NCBI RefSeq assembly: GCF_014202645.1
Contig: NZ_JACHHG010000001.1
Coordinates: 124,001-188,000 of the forward strand
Reading direction: 5' to 3'
DNA: 64,000 nucleotides
Source of the DNA: Deinobacterium chartae
GTDB taxonomy: Bacteria > Deinococcota > Deinococci > Deinococcales > Deinococcaceae
Made by a program: the position numbers and the translations under genes. Below are positions 31,108 through 39,820 of this stretch, one piece after another. The notes below the pieces were generated by a model. That model ran no database searches. It saw only the letters and a program-made list of their open reading frames with translations, and was not told the origin of the DNA. How positions within the stretch are numbered: the stretch's first letter is position 1; the number at the start of each line of letters is the position of its first letter.

Positions 31108-31731
31108 ATGGCAACACTGCTCACCCTGCTGCTGGTTCACCTGATCGTTCTAATCACGCCCGGCCCGGACTTCTTCATCGTCTCCAAGACCGCGCTGGCC
31201 CGTTCCAAGCGCGTGGCGATGGCGACGGTGCTGGGCATCACCACCGGAGTCGGGCTCTGGGCCCTGCTCTCCCTGATCGGCATTCACGTGCTGTTCGAGC
31301 GCCTCGCCTGGATTCAGACCGTGCTCAAACTGGCGGGCGGCGCTTACCTGCTGTACCTGGGTTTCTTGATGTGGCGCGGTACGCTGGGACCCGCCGCGCA
31401 GGCCCCGGCCGGGGAAACCCCGCTGGCCGGGAGCGCGTGGCTGGGATTCCGCTCGGGCCTGCTGACCAACCTCTCCAACCCCAAGGCCATCGCCTATTTC
31501 GGCTCGATCTTCTCCACGCTGGTCACCCCCGAGAGCGGCGCGGGCCTGCGCGCGGCGATGTTCGCGATCGTGCTGGTCGAGACCTTCGCGTGGTTCACGC
31601 TGGTCACCTACCTGCTCTCGCTGCCGCGCATGCAGGCCGCTTACCGCCGCGCACAGGTCTGGATCGACCGCGTGGCGGGCACGGTGGTCGCCGGCTTCGG
31701 TCTGCGCCTGCTGGCCTTCAGCCGCTCCTGA
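31108..31731 (+). CDS. LysE/RhtB family amino-acid exporter
   Basis: A 207-residue inner-membrane exporter with about six membrane segments. The N-terminal LLLVHLIVLITPGPDFFIV contains the family signature P-G-P-D/N; GLWALLSLIGI and KLAGGAYLLYLGF follow the RhtB/LysE pattern, and LLTNLSNPKAIAYF is the conserved N-P-K motif. Members export homoserine, threonine, lysine or other amino acids; the substrate here is not determinable. The ATG follows CAGGAAGG. The gene sits alone between ddrA and the convergent smc cluster. Confidence 0.9.
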   Translation: MATLLTLLLVHLIVLITPGPDFFIVSKTALARSKRVAMATVLGITTGVGLWALLSLIGIHVLFERLAWIQTVLKLAGGAYLLYLGFLMWRGTLGPAAQAPAGETPLAGSAWLGFRSGLLTNLSNPKAIAYFGSIFSTLVTPESGAGLRAAMFAIVLVETFAWFTLVTYLLSLPRMQAAYRRAQVWIDRVAGTVVAGFGLRLLAFSRS

Positions 31732-31741
31732 TCCTGACGCG

Positions 31742-31777
31742 GCGGGGCGGGCACGGCAACTGCCGTGCCCGCCCCGC
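31742..31777. terminator. convergent terminator between the exporter gene and smc
   Basis: Seventeen-base arms (GCGGGGCGGGCACGGCA and complement) separated by only two bases, 10 bases from either stop codon. Confidence 0.65.
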
Positions 31778-31786
31778 GCGTTTCCT

Positions 31787-34700
31787 TCAGCCCACCAGCC
31801 CGGCGGCCTCCTCCGCACGGATCGAGAAGGTCCTCGAGACGCCGCGCGCATCGGTGGTCACGCCCCACAGCGCGTCGGCGATTTCCATGGTGGCCTTCTG
31901 GTGCGTCACCAGGATGAACTGGGTGCCACGACCGGCCAGCAGCTTCAGGAAGCCGGCGAAGCGGCGGATGTTCGCCTCGTCCAGCGGGGCGTCCACCTCG
32001 TCCAAGATCGCCAGCGGCAGGCCGCCGCCCCCCTCGGGCGCTTCGGCGAGCGAGAACAGAAACGCAAGACCCACCATGGTGCGCTCCCCGGCCGAGAGCA
32101 GGTGCAGGCTGCGCGTGCGCTTCTCGCGCGGCTGCACCGCCAGCCGCAAGCCCACCAGCCGCCCGTCTTCCGAGCGCACCGCCTCGAGGTCGCCGTTGCC
32201 GCACAGTTCGGCGGCGTGCGCGTGAAAAGCGCGCCGCACCCGTCCGTAGGCGGCCTCGAGCTGTTCGCTGACCAGCCGCTCGAGGCCGCCGACCGCCTCG
32301 AGCAGTTCGTCCGCCGAACGCTGAGCGTCGCTCAGGTCACGCCGCAACGCCGCCAGACGCTCGCTTTCGATCAGAAAGTCGGCCTCGGCGCGGTTGTTGA
32401 TCGGGCCCAGCGCGTGCAGGTCGCGCTCGGTGCGCGCGAGTTCGGCCTGCCACGCGCGCGGTTCGCCCTCGAGGGCAACGGCCTCCACCTCGGGCAGGGC
32501 CTCGAGGGCCGCTTCGCGCCGCGCGCGGCTGAGGCGCGCGTGGTCAAGGTCGGCCCGCAACGTGCCCAGTTGCGCGGTCAGGTCGGCGTAGCGCGTTTCG
32601 AGTTCGCCTCGGCGCGCCTCGAGCGGGGCTACCTCGGGCCGGGCGTGCGCGGCGAGGTCCGCTTCGCGGGCGTCGCGTTCGGCGCGGGCCGCCTCGAGGT
32701 CCGCGCTCTGGCGGGCCAGGTCGGCCTCGAGCGCAGCGAGGCGGCTGCGGACGCGGTCGGCGCGCGCCCGGGCCTCGTCGTAGCGCTCCCACAGCAGCTG
32801 CGCGGCGCGGGCCGAGGCGGCGGCCTCCTGCTGGTCGCGCTCGGCGGCGCGGGCCGCCTCGAGCTGTCGGCGCAGCTCGGTCAGTTCGGCCTCGAGGCGG
32901 GCGGGATCGGTGACCGCCTCGGCCCGCGCGTCGGCGGGCTGCTCGGGCGGGCTGCCCGCCAGCTGGGCAGTCAGGGTTTCCAGGCGGGATTGCAAGGCGG
33001 CGGCCTCGCGCTCGGCGGCGCGCAGGTCCGCTTCGGCGCGGGCGTGACAGGCGCGCAGGTCGGGCAGGGCCGCCTCGAGGTCGCGGGCGCGGGCAGCGGC
33101 CGCCTCGAGGTCGCTGCGGGCACGCGCCAGCGCAGCTTCGAGGCGGCCGAGTTCGTCCTCGAGTTCCTGCAGCCTGCGCTGCTCGGCCAGCACCGAAACG
33201 CCCGCGTCGCGCAGGCGTCCGCCGGTCAGGGCGCCGCTGGCCTCGAGGACCTCGCCCGCGCGGCTCACCATGCGCGGCCGGGCGGCGTAGCGACGCGCGA
33301 GGCGCACGGCCACGTCGTCGCTCTCGACCAGCAGCGTGTCGCCCAGCAGGTGCTGCGAGATGATCGCCGGGTCGCTGGGCACCAGGTCCGAGGCGTAGCC
33401 GATCACGCCGTGTTCGCGCTGCAGCGCCGCGTCCCGGCGGATGCGCGGACGGATCAGGTCGAGCGGCAAAAAGGTGGCGCGTCCGCCGGTGCGCTTGAGG
33501 TGCGCGATCACCGCGCGCGCGGTCTCGGCGTCTTCGACCACCACCTGCTCGAGGCGGCGGCCCAAGGCGGCGGTGACGGCCACCTCGTGCTCGGCGGGCA
33601 CGCTCAGCGTATCGGCCACCGAGCCGATGATGCCGGGCAGGCCGCTGCGCAGCGCGTTGCGCGGCCCCTCGCCGTATCGGGCGTAGGCGTTGAGGGCGGC
33701 CTCGAGGCGGGCGCGTTCGCGCTCGAGCGGGGCGTGGGCGGCCTCGAGGCGGGCGGCCTCGGCCCGCAGGCGGGCCGCTTCGCCGCGCGCGGTCTCGAAA
33801 CCCTGCAGTTTCGAGGCCAGTTCGGCCTCGAGGGTCGCCGTGCCCTCTCGCAGCGGGGCAAGGCGACCCTCGAGGGCCTCCAGGGCCTGCCGGGCCTCGC
33901 CGATCAGGGCCTGCAGGCGGGTCTGCTCGGCGAGGCGCGCGGCTGCGCGGGCGTCTTGGGCGGCCTGACGCTGGGCTGCGGCGGCGCGCGCCGCTTCGGC
34001 TTCGCGCAGGGCGCGCTCGCTGCGCGTGGCGCGCGCCTCGAGGTCGGCGCAGCGAGCGCGGGCCTCGCGCAGCGCCGCGCTTTGCGCGGCGAGGTCCGGG
34101 CGTTCGGCCCGGGGCGGCTCGACCTGCAGCGAGGCGAGCTCTTCCTCCAGGCGCGCGCGGTCCGCGCGCAGGCGGGCGCAGAGCGACTCGGCCGCCTCGA
34201 GGCGCGCGCGGGCCGCCTCGGCCAGACCGGCCGCGCGGCGGTACTCGGCGTCTTGCACTCCGGCGGCGACCAGCGCGGCGCGCACCGTTTCGAGTTCGGC
34301 CTGGGTGCGCTGCAGTTCGGCGGCGCATGCGACCGACGCCTGCGAGAGACGGGTTTCCTGTTCGGTCAGGCGCGCGATCTCGTCTTTGAGCCCCTGCTGG
34401 CGGTGGGCGGCCAGCGCCGACTCGAGCAGGGCGCGGCGCGCGCTCAGTTCGGCGTGACGGCGCGCCTGGGCCGCTTCGACCTCGAGGGCCACCACCCGGG
34501 CGGCCAGCTCGCTCTCGATGAGGCGCACCGACTCGAGGTGACGGTGCGCCTCATCGAGCCGCTCTAAGGTCTGGGTGCGGCGATGCGTCAGCTTGGAAAG
34601 CCCGGCGGCCTCCTCGAGGTAGCCGGCCAGCGTGCGGGTGTCGGCCGAGACCACCGAGGACACCTCGCCCTGCCCGATCACCGCCAGGCCGCCCACGCCC

Positions 34701-35092
34701 AGGCCGGAGCCGCGCAGTGCGGCCTGCACGTCGCGGGCGCGCACCGGGCGGCCCAGCAGTTCCTGCTCCGAGTCGCCGTCGCGGTACACCCGGCGGGCGA
34801 TGTTGAGGCGGGCGGGCAGCTCGGGGGCCTGCACGCCGCTGAGCTCGAGTTCCACTTCGGCCATGCCCAGCGGGGAGCGTCCGCTGGAGCCGTGAAAGAT
34901 CAGCTCGGCGGAGTTCTGGGCGCGCAGCTCGCGGGCCCGGGCGGTGTGCGTGACCCAGCGGATCGCCTCGACCACGTTGCTCTTGCCGCTGCCGTTCGGT
35001 CCGATCACCGCGTTGATGCCGCCCAGGAACTCGAGGCGCACCCGTTCACCGAAGCTCTTGAACCCGAAAACCGTGAGGGCGTCAATGCGCAT
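31787..35092 (-). CDS. smc: chromosome segregation protein SMC
   Basis: SMC dimers, with ScpA/ScpB, load at the origin region and compact and separate chromosomes. The 1101-residue protein has the N-terminal P-loop GPNGSGKSNVVEAIRW (31-46), a long coiled-coil arm (about 160-470), a hinge around 480-620 (GLPGIIGSVADTL onward), the returning coiled coil (about 640-950), and a C-terminal ATPase half with signature LLSAGERTMVGLAFLFSL and Walker B PLAILDEVDAPLDEANI. It is slightly shorter than the usual ~1180. The ATG lies 16 bases after the GerMN gene; no clear Shine-Dalgarno precedes it, so it probably depends on translation of the upstream gene. scpA and scpB are not in the window. Confidence 0.95.
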   Translation of the reverse strand: MRIDALTVFGFKSFGERVRLEFLGGINAVIGPNGSGKSNVVEAIRWVTHTARARELRAQNSAELIFHGSSGRSPLGMAEVELELSGVQAPELPARLNIARRVYRDGDSEQELLGRPVRARDVQAALRGSGLGVGGLAVIGQGEVSSVVSADTRTLAGYLEEAAGLSKLTHRRTQTLERLDEAHRHLESVRLIESELAARVVALEVEAAQARRHAELSARRALLESALAAHRQQGLKDEIARLTEQETRLSQASVACAAELQRTQAELETVRAALVAAGVQDAEYRRAAGLAEAARARLEAAESLCARLRADRARLEEELASLQVEPPRAERPDLAAQSAALREARARCADLEARATRSERALREAEAARAAAAQRQAAQDARAAARLAEQTRLQALIGEARQALEALEGRLAPLREGTATLEAELASKLQGFETARGEAARLRAEAARLEAAHAPLERERARLEAALNAYARYGEGPRNALRSGLPGIIGSVADTLSVPAEHEVAVTAALGRRLEQVVVEDAETARAVIAHLKRTGGRATFLPLDLIRPRIRRDAALQREHGVIGYASDLVPSDPAIISQHLLGDTLLVESDDVAVRLARRYAARPRMVSRAGEVLEASGALTGGRLRDAGVSVLAEQRRLQELEDELGRLEAALARARSDLEAAAARARDLEAALPDLRACHARAEADLRAAEREAAALQSRLETLTAQLAGSPPEQPADARAEAVTDPARLEAELTELRRQLEAARAAERDQQEAAASARAAQLLWERYDEARARADRVRSRLAALEADLARQSADLEAARAERDAREADLAAHARPEVAPLEARRGELETRYADLTAQLGTLRADLDHARLSRARREAALEALPEVEAVALEGEPRAWQAELARTERDLHALGPINNRAEADFLIESERLAALRRDLSDAQRSADELLEAVGGLERLVSEQLEAAYGRVRRAFHAHAAELCGNGDLEAVRSEDGRLVGLRLAVQPREKRTRSLHLLSAGERTMVGLAFLFSLAEAPEGGGGLPLAILDEVDAPLDEANIRRFAGFLKLLAGRGTQFILVTHQKATMEIADALWGVTTDARGVSRTFSIRAEEAAGLVG

Positions 35093-35107
35093 GCGGGGTA
35101 CGGAGCC

Positions 35108-35668
35108 TCACTGGACCGGGCAGTCCTCGGCGCGGAACGGGTCTTGCAGGTCCATGTGGCCCAGCAGGGTCTCGGCGTTCTCGCCGTCCACCAAGAAGGT
35201 CACGTCGCGCTCGCTCGAGGCCGGCGGCAGGTCGAGCAGGGTGCGTACGATGCCGCACACCAGCATGGTCTCGCCGCTCGAGCCGTAACGCAGCTTGCCG
35301 TACGCGTCGGGCAGGTCCACGTAGTAGTGCGTGCCGCGCAGGTACACCTGCGGGGTCTGGCTGTCCTTGGGCACCAGGGCCACCAGGTCGGGATTCCGGG
35401 GACCGCTGACCAGCGCGGCGAGGGCCGCCTGGGCGAGCGCGGCGGCGTCGCGGGCCTCGGGCTGCACCGAGCGGCGCTCGGTGCGCAGGCGTTCGGCCTG
35501 CGCGTCGCTGAAGTAGAGGGCCACGGTCTGTGCCTGCGCGCGCGGCTGCTCGTTGCGCTGCGCCGGTTCGGGGATGGGCGCGGGCCGGGCGGCCCAGAAG
35601 TACGCTCCGCCTGCCAGCAGCAGCAGCAGGGCGGCGATGATGTTAAAAGGCGTCAGCAGTTTCTTCAT
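35108..35668 (-). CDS. GerMN-domain exported protein
   Basis: A 186-residue protein with one N-terminal membrane segment (about 9-27), then a single GerMN domain: VALYFSDAQAERLRTERR, a LAQAALAALVSGP helix, and a late GSSGETMLVCGIVRTLLDL that matches the sporulation-protein GerM repeat. In non-sporulating bacteria such proteins accompany cell-wall amidases and are thought to act at the envelope. Its ATG overlaps the amidase stop codon (ATGA at 35665-35668), supporting that partnership. Confidence 0.85.
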   Translation of the reverse strand: MKKLLTPFNIIAALLLLLAGGAYFWAARPAPIPEPAQRNEQPRAQAQTVALYFSDAQAERLRTERRSVQPEARDAAALAQAALAALVSGPRNPDLVALVPKDSQTPQVYLRGTHYYVDLPDAYGKLRYGSSGETMLVCGIVRTLLDLPPASSERDVTFLVDGENAETLLGHMDLQDPFRAEDCPVQ

Positions 35669-37038
35669 GTGGGGTTCTCCGGCCGCTCGGCCTTCGGCGG
35701 GGTCAGGTAGCGCGCCACCGCCCGGGCGATGGCCGCCGCCGCCGAGCGGAGCTGCTGGGGATCCTCGAGGCGCTCGAGGTCCGCGTCCGAGGAGGGCCAG
35801 CCCAGCTCGACCAGCAGCGCCGCGCGCGGGGCCTGCTCGAGCAGGTACAGCTTGCGGGTGGCGCGCTGGTGCACGTCAAAGCCGGCGCGCTTGAGGTCCG
35901 TGGCGATCTCGGCTCCCAGGCGCGCGCTGTCCTCCGGCGGGCTGACCGCCAGCGGAAACTCGCTGGTGTCCTTGCTGCGCAGGGCATGGATCAGCTGCAG
36001 CGGGCTGTCTCCCTCGAGGCGGTAGAGGGCTGCGCCCGAGCCGCGCGCTCCGGGCAGACCGCCCAGGTGCAGGCTCAGAAAGACGTCGCTGCGCCGCGCC
36101 AGGTCGGCGCGTTCGGCCAGCGGCACGTCGGTGTCGCTGGTGCGGGTGTAGCGGACCACCCAGCCGGCCTTGCTCAGCAGTCGGCCGACCTCGCGGGCCA
36201 GTTCGAGGGTCACGGCCTTCTCGGTCAGGCCGCGTCCCACGCCGGGGTCGGTGCCGCCGTGCCCGGCGTCGATCACCACCAGCGGTTTGAGCACGCGCGC
36301 CTCGAGAGCGCTCTGTTCGCGTTCAAAGGCCGGGCCGGCGTCGAGGATCACCCGGGCGGGGCGGCCCGGTTCGGGCGGCAGCGTGTGCAGGCGGTATCCG
36401 GCACCGGAAGGCAGGTCGGCGCTGACGGTCAGACCGCCGTTTTTGGCGGTCACGACCGCGCGTTTGAGAAACTTGCCACGGGTGGTGTAGGTGGCCTCTT
36501 TGCCGCTGGTGCCGGGCAGGCTCAGCACCAGGCGGTCCCCCTCGAGGCGTGCGGCCGGAGTCACGCCGCGCGAGAGGGTCAGCACCAGGCGGTCGTACTT
36601 CGCCTCGGCCTTGGAGGCGACCCCCAGCAACTGCCGTCCGCCCTGCTGAAAGCGGCCCGGGGTGTACTCGGCCCCAAACGCCTGGGCCAGGGTCGCGACC
36701 GGCAGGTAGAGGTTGCCGTTCACCACGGTGGCCGCCTGGCCGATGCGGCGCTCGAAGCCGCTTTGGTACACGTAGTTCTGGTACGGGGCGGCTGCGCTGT
36801 TGTAGTCCAGCGGGATGAGGGCCACCCGCCCACCCTGCTCTACCCGGATCAGGTCGCCGTCACGGGTGACCTGGAATTCGCCGGCCAGCGTCTCGCGGCG
36901 CACGTATTCCTGGCCGTACAGCAAGATGGACGGCTGAGAGCGTCCGTTGAGCTGCAGGCGGCTCACGGTGACCTGCGCGGCGGCCAGGGTCAGCAGGGCG
37001 CAGGCTCCCAGGGCAATCCAACGGCGCTTGAACCTCAT
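35665..37038 (-). CDS. N-acetylmuramoyl-L-alanine amidase (Amidase_3) with N-terminal domain
   Basis: An exported 457-residue amidase that cuts the bond between MurNAc and the stem peptide. A signal peptide (1-21) is followed by a copper-amine-oxidase-like/AMIN-type region (about 30-240) that probably binds the wall or a partner, and by the zinc-dependent catalytic domain (about 245-445). Zinc ligands can be seen: the histidine in VVIDAGHGGTDPG, the glutamate in LTEKAVTLELA and the histidine in FLSLHLGG; the catalytic glutamate lies in ALLVELGW. It overlaps smpB upstream and the GerMN gene downstream by four bases each, so the three are one translationally coupled unit. Confidence 0.92.
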   Translation of the reverse strand: MRFKRRWIALGACALLTLAAAQVTVSRLQLNGRSQPSILLYGQEYVRRETLAGEFQVTRDGDLIRVEQGGRVALIPLDYNSAAAPYQNYVYQSGFERRIGQAATVVNGNLYLPVATLAQAFGAEYTPGRFQQGGRQLLGVASKAEAKYDRLVLTLSRGVTPAARLEGDRLVLSLPGTSGKEATYTTRGKFLKRAVVTAKNGGLTVSADLPSGAGYRLHTLPPEPGRPARVILDAGPAFEREQSALEARVLKPLVVIDAGHGGTDPGVGRGLTEKAVTLELAREVGRLLSKAGWVVRYTRTSDTDVPLAERADLARRSDVFLSLHLGGLPGARGSGAALYRLEGDSPLQLIHALRSKDTSEFPLAVSPPEDSARLGAEIATDLKRAGFDVHQRATRKLYLLEQAPRAALLVELGWPSSDADLERLEDPQQLRSAAAAIARAVARYLTPPKAERPENPT

Positions 37039-37457
37039 AACTCGCGCAGCTCGCGTTTCACGGTCTTCTCGGCCTCGGTGCGGCGCTTGTCGTGCAGCTT
37101 CTTGCCGCGCGCCAGCGCGATTTCCACCTTGGCGTAGCGGCCCTTGAAGTACAGCTTGGTGGGCACCACGGTCAGGCCTTTTTGCTCGAGGGCCCGGCGG
37201 ATCTTCTCGATCTCCTCCGCGTGCAGCAGCAGTCGCCGTTTGCGGCGCGGCTCGTGGTTGTTGTAAGAGGCCTTGTCGTAGACCGGGATGTACAGACCGC
37301 TGAGCTCGAGGTTCCCGTTCTCGATGGCGGCGTACGCGTCACGGAAATCCACGCCTCCGGCCCGAACGCTCTTGACCTCGCTGCCGGTCAGGGCAATGCC
37401 GGCCTCGAAGCGCTCGAGGAGTTCGTATTCAAAGTGGGCGCGGCGGTTGTTATACAC
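37035..37457 (-). CDS. smpB: SsrA-binding protein SmpB
   Basis: SmpB carries tmRNA to stalled ribosomes. The 140-residue protein has the typical N-terminal NRRAHFEYELLERFEAGIAL (quoted in full at 20 residues), the core GSEVKSVRAG, PYDKASYNNHEPRRKRRLL-like segment here as VYDKASYNNHEPRRKRRLL, and the basic tail starting ARGKKLHDKR that folds on the decoding centre. The GTG start is six bases after TAGAAT (37464-37469), so the message is probably leaderless. Its stop overlaps the amidase start (ATGA), heading the smpB-amidase-GerMN-smc series. Confidence 0.95.
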   Translation of the reverse strand: MYNNRRAHFEYELLERFEAGIALTGSEVKSVRAGGVDFRDAYAAIENGNLELSGLYIPVYDKASYNNHEPRRKRRLLLHAEEIEKIRRALEQKGLTVVPTKLYFKGRYAKVEIALARGKKLHDKRRTEAEKTVKRELREL

Positions 37458-37463
37458 GATGGC

Positions 37464-37469
37464 ATTCTA
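37464..37469 (-). promoter_or_regulatory. -10 box of the smpB operon
   Basis: TAGAAT on the minus strand six bases before the GTG start; leaderless spacing. Confidence 0.5.
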
Positions 37470-37610
37470 GCAGGTTCGCCCCGAGAGCCCGGACCCGCTT
37501 TCAGGCTTAACTCCACGGACAGGCCGGCTTAAGGCGGGGGCGGGCCGCCTTTTCAAAACGCACACGAAAGCCTGCGGAATCGCTGCTTAAGCTGGCCGCA
37601 GGAGGTAGAC

Positions 37611-38393
37611 ATGCTGCTACAAGGACAGGTCGCACTCGTCACCGGGGCCGGTTCGGGCATCGGCCGCGCGATCGCCGAGCTTTTTGCCCGCGAAGGTGCG
37701 CGGGTGGGCGCCCTCGGCCACACCGCAGACGAACTGCAAGCGGTCGTAGACGGCATCCGCGCGGCGGGCGGCGAGGCGATGGCGCTGCTGGCCGACGTCA
37801 GCGACGCGCGCGCCATGGAAGACGCCGTGACCCGGCTGGCCGCCGAATACGGCCGCATTTCGCTGGTGGTCGCCAACGCCGGAATCAACGGCGTGTGGGC
37901 CCCGATCGAGGACCTCTTGCCCGAGGAGTTCGACCAGACGGTGCAGATCAACTTGCGCGGCACCTTCCTCACCCTCAAGTACACCGCTCCCTACCTCAAA
38001 GACGGCGGCGGCAGCGTGCTGGTCACCTCGAGCATCAACGGTACGCGGGTGTTCTCGAACACCGGCGCTACGGCCTACGCGGCCACCAAGGCCGCGCAGG
38101 TCGCCATGACCAAGATGCTGGCGGTGGAGTGGGGACCGTTCAAGGTGCGGGTGAACGCCATCTGCCCGGGGGCCATCCGGACCGAGATCCAGGAGAACAC
38201 CGAGACCCGGCACCTGGACCGGGTGGGGGTCGAGGCCGAGTATCCGCAGGGCGAGATCCCGCTGACCGGTCACGAACCGGGCAAGGCCGAGCAGGTCGCG
38301 CAACTGGCGCTGTTCCTGGCTTCGGAGAACGCCTCGCACATCTCGGGAACCGAAGTGTGGATCGACGGCGCGGAGTCGCTGCTGCTCGGTTGA
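37611..38393 (+). CDS. short-chain dehydrogenase/reductase
   Basis: A 260-residue classical SDR. The cofactor motif TGAGSGIGR, the NAG of VVANAGING, the catalytic serine in VTSSINGTR, and YAATK (the YxxxK pair, with Tyr and Lys) are all present, with the PGAIRTEI and C-terminal GTEVWIDGAESLLLG typical of sugar- or polyol-type dehydrogenases. The exact substrate is unknown; similar proteins are annotated as glucose dehydrogenase or 3-oxoacyl-ACP reductase. The ATG follows GGAGGTAGAC. It is followed by its own hairpin terminator. Confidence 0.88.
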   Translation: MLLQGQVALVTGAGSGIGRAIAELFAREGARVGALGHTADELQAVVDGIRAAGGEAMALLADVSDARAMEDAVTRLAAEYGRISLVVANAGINGVWAPIEDLLPEEFDQTVQINLRGTFLTLKYTAPYLKDGGGSVLVTSSINGTRVFSNTGATAYAATKAAQVAMTKMLAVEWGPFKVRVNAICPGAIRTEIQENTETRHLDRVGVEAEYPQGEIPLTGHEPGKAEQVAQLALFLASENASHISGTEVWIDGAESLLLG

Positions 38394-38404
38394 AGCCAGC
38401 CTGT

Positions 38405-38436
38405 GACGAGGAGGTGCCCCCAGGGGCACCTCCTCG
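38405..38436 (+). terminator. terminator of the SDR gene
   Basis: Fifteen-base stem (ACGAGGAGGTGCCCC and complement) with a two-base loop, ending in GTTTG. Confidence 0.65.
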
Positions 38437-38515
38437 TTTGGGAGTCGCACGGCCGCATGGTTAAAACGGTGAGCTCTGACCTAAGGGAGACCGCGAAAGG
38501 TTAAACTTTGAGGTT

Positions 38516-39820
38516 GTGGTAGACACCCTCTCCCCCTCGCGCTCACCCGGTGGCCTGCGGCTCGCTCCGCTGGCGTACCTGATCGGCGCCTTCGCGAGCC
38601 TGTTCCTGGGCGCGGCCCTCGAGGTGCGCTTCACCTCGGGCGCTGCGGGCACCGCGCTGTACGGCGCGGCGCTGCTGCTGACCTTCGTCGGCCTGCTGCT
38701 CAGCGTCCGTTCCCTGCGGCCCTCGGGGTTCACGCGCGGCTGGTACGCGTTGAGCCTGGCGCTGCTGGCCGCCTCGGGCACGCTGGCCCTGCTCGTTTCG
38801 TTTCCGTGGCTGCGACTGCTGCCCGGCCTGATCGGGGTGATCTCGGTGCTGCTCTTGATCGCGCGGCCCGGTCACCTCTCGCGGCAGGTGTCGGCCACGC
38901 TGTGGGGCTGGCTGCTGACCCTGCCCGCCTTGATCTTGTTGGGTGCGTGGCACTTTGCGCCGGCGTTTTACGCCTTCTGGATCTCGCTGTTCGACCGGGT
39001 GAACTTCGTGCGCACCCCGAACTTCGTGGGCTTCGAGAACTACCTGATCGCGCTCACGAACGACCCGATGTTCTGGAAAGCGCTGCGCAACTCGCTGTGG
39101 TTCGTGGCGCTGACCGTTCCGACCGGCATCGCGCTGGCCACGGTGGTCGCCATCTTGCTCAACCAGAAGGTGCGCTTCCTCAGCCTGTGGCGCACGCTGT
39201 TCTTCTTGCCGTACATCACCGCCCTCACCGCGGCGGCGGCGGTGTGGCGCTGGATCTACGACCCGCAGTTCGGGCTGCTCAACCGCGCCCTGAACACCCC
39301 GGGCCTGGACTGGCTCAACACCCCCGAGGGCATTTTCGGTCTGGCGCTGGGCCGCTTCGGCCTCGAGGTGCCCGAGGCGTGGGCCGGGCCGTCGGTGGCG
39401 CTGTGCGCGGTGATCGTGATGAGCATCTGGCACCAGCTGGGGTACGGCGTGGTGATTTTGCTCGCCGGCTTGCAGAGCATCCCGCAGGAGTACTACGAGG
39501 CGGCGCAGCTCGACGGGGCGGGCTGGTGGGATCAGATCCGCCACATCACCTGGCCGCTGCTCTCGCCCACCACCTTTTTCCTGGCGGTCACCGGGCTGAT
39601 CGGGGCCTTTCAGGTGTTCACCCAGATCTATGTGCTCACACCCACCGGCGGGGTGCTGGGCGACACGACCACCATCGTGATGTACCTGTACAACAAGGGC
39701 TTCCGCGACTCGAACTTCTCGTACGCCTCGGCCCTGGCCTTCATCCTGTTCGTGCTGGTCTTCGTCGGCACGCTGGTGCAGAACCGGGTGCTCTCCAGGC
39801 GGGTGACCTACGACCTATGA
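38516..39820 (+). CDS. sugar ABC transporter permease (MalF/UgpA-like) with extra N-terminal membrane domain
   Basis: One of two inner-membrane permeases of a CUT1-type sugar importer. The core (about residues 130-434) has six membrane segments and the EAA loop EYYEAAQLDGAGWWDQIRHI that docks the ATPase. An additional N-terminal part of about 120 residues with four hydrophobic segments (16-35, 46-64, 76-94, 101-117) precedes it, which common ~300-residue UgpA/MalF-like permeases lack. The GTG start lies eight bases after TAAACT (38502-38507). The stop overlaps the next permease start (ATGA). No ATPase gene is present, so a shared MsmK/MalK-type ATPase elsewhere is expected. Confidence 0.88.
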   Translation: MVDTLSPSRSPGGLRLAPLAYLIGAFASLFLGAALEVRFTSGAAGTALYGAALLLTFVGLLLSVRSLRPSGFTRGWYALSLALLAASGTLALLVSFPWLRLLPGLIGVISVLLLIARPGHLSRQVSATLWGWLLTLPALILLGAWHFAPAFYAFWISLFDRVNFVRTPNFVGFENYLIALTNDPMFWKALRNSLWFVALTVPTGIALATVVAILLNQKVRFLSLWRTLFFLPYITALTAAAAVWRWIYDPQFGLLNRALNTPGLDWLNTPEGIFGLALGRFGLEVPEAWAGPSVALCAVIVMSIWHQLGYGVVILLAGLQSIPQEYYEAAQLDGAGWWDQIRHITWPLLSPTTFFLAVTGLIGAFQVFTQIYVLTPTGGVLGDTTTIVMYLYNKGFRDSNFSYASALAFILFVLVFVGTLVQNRVLSRRVTYDL

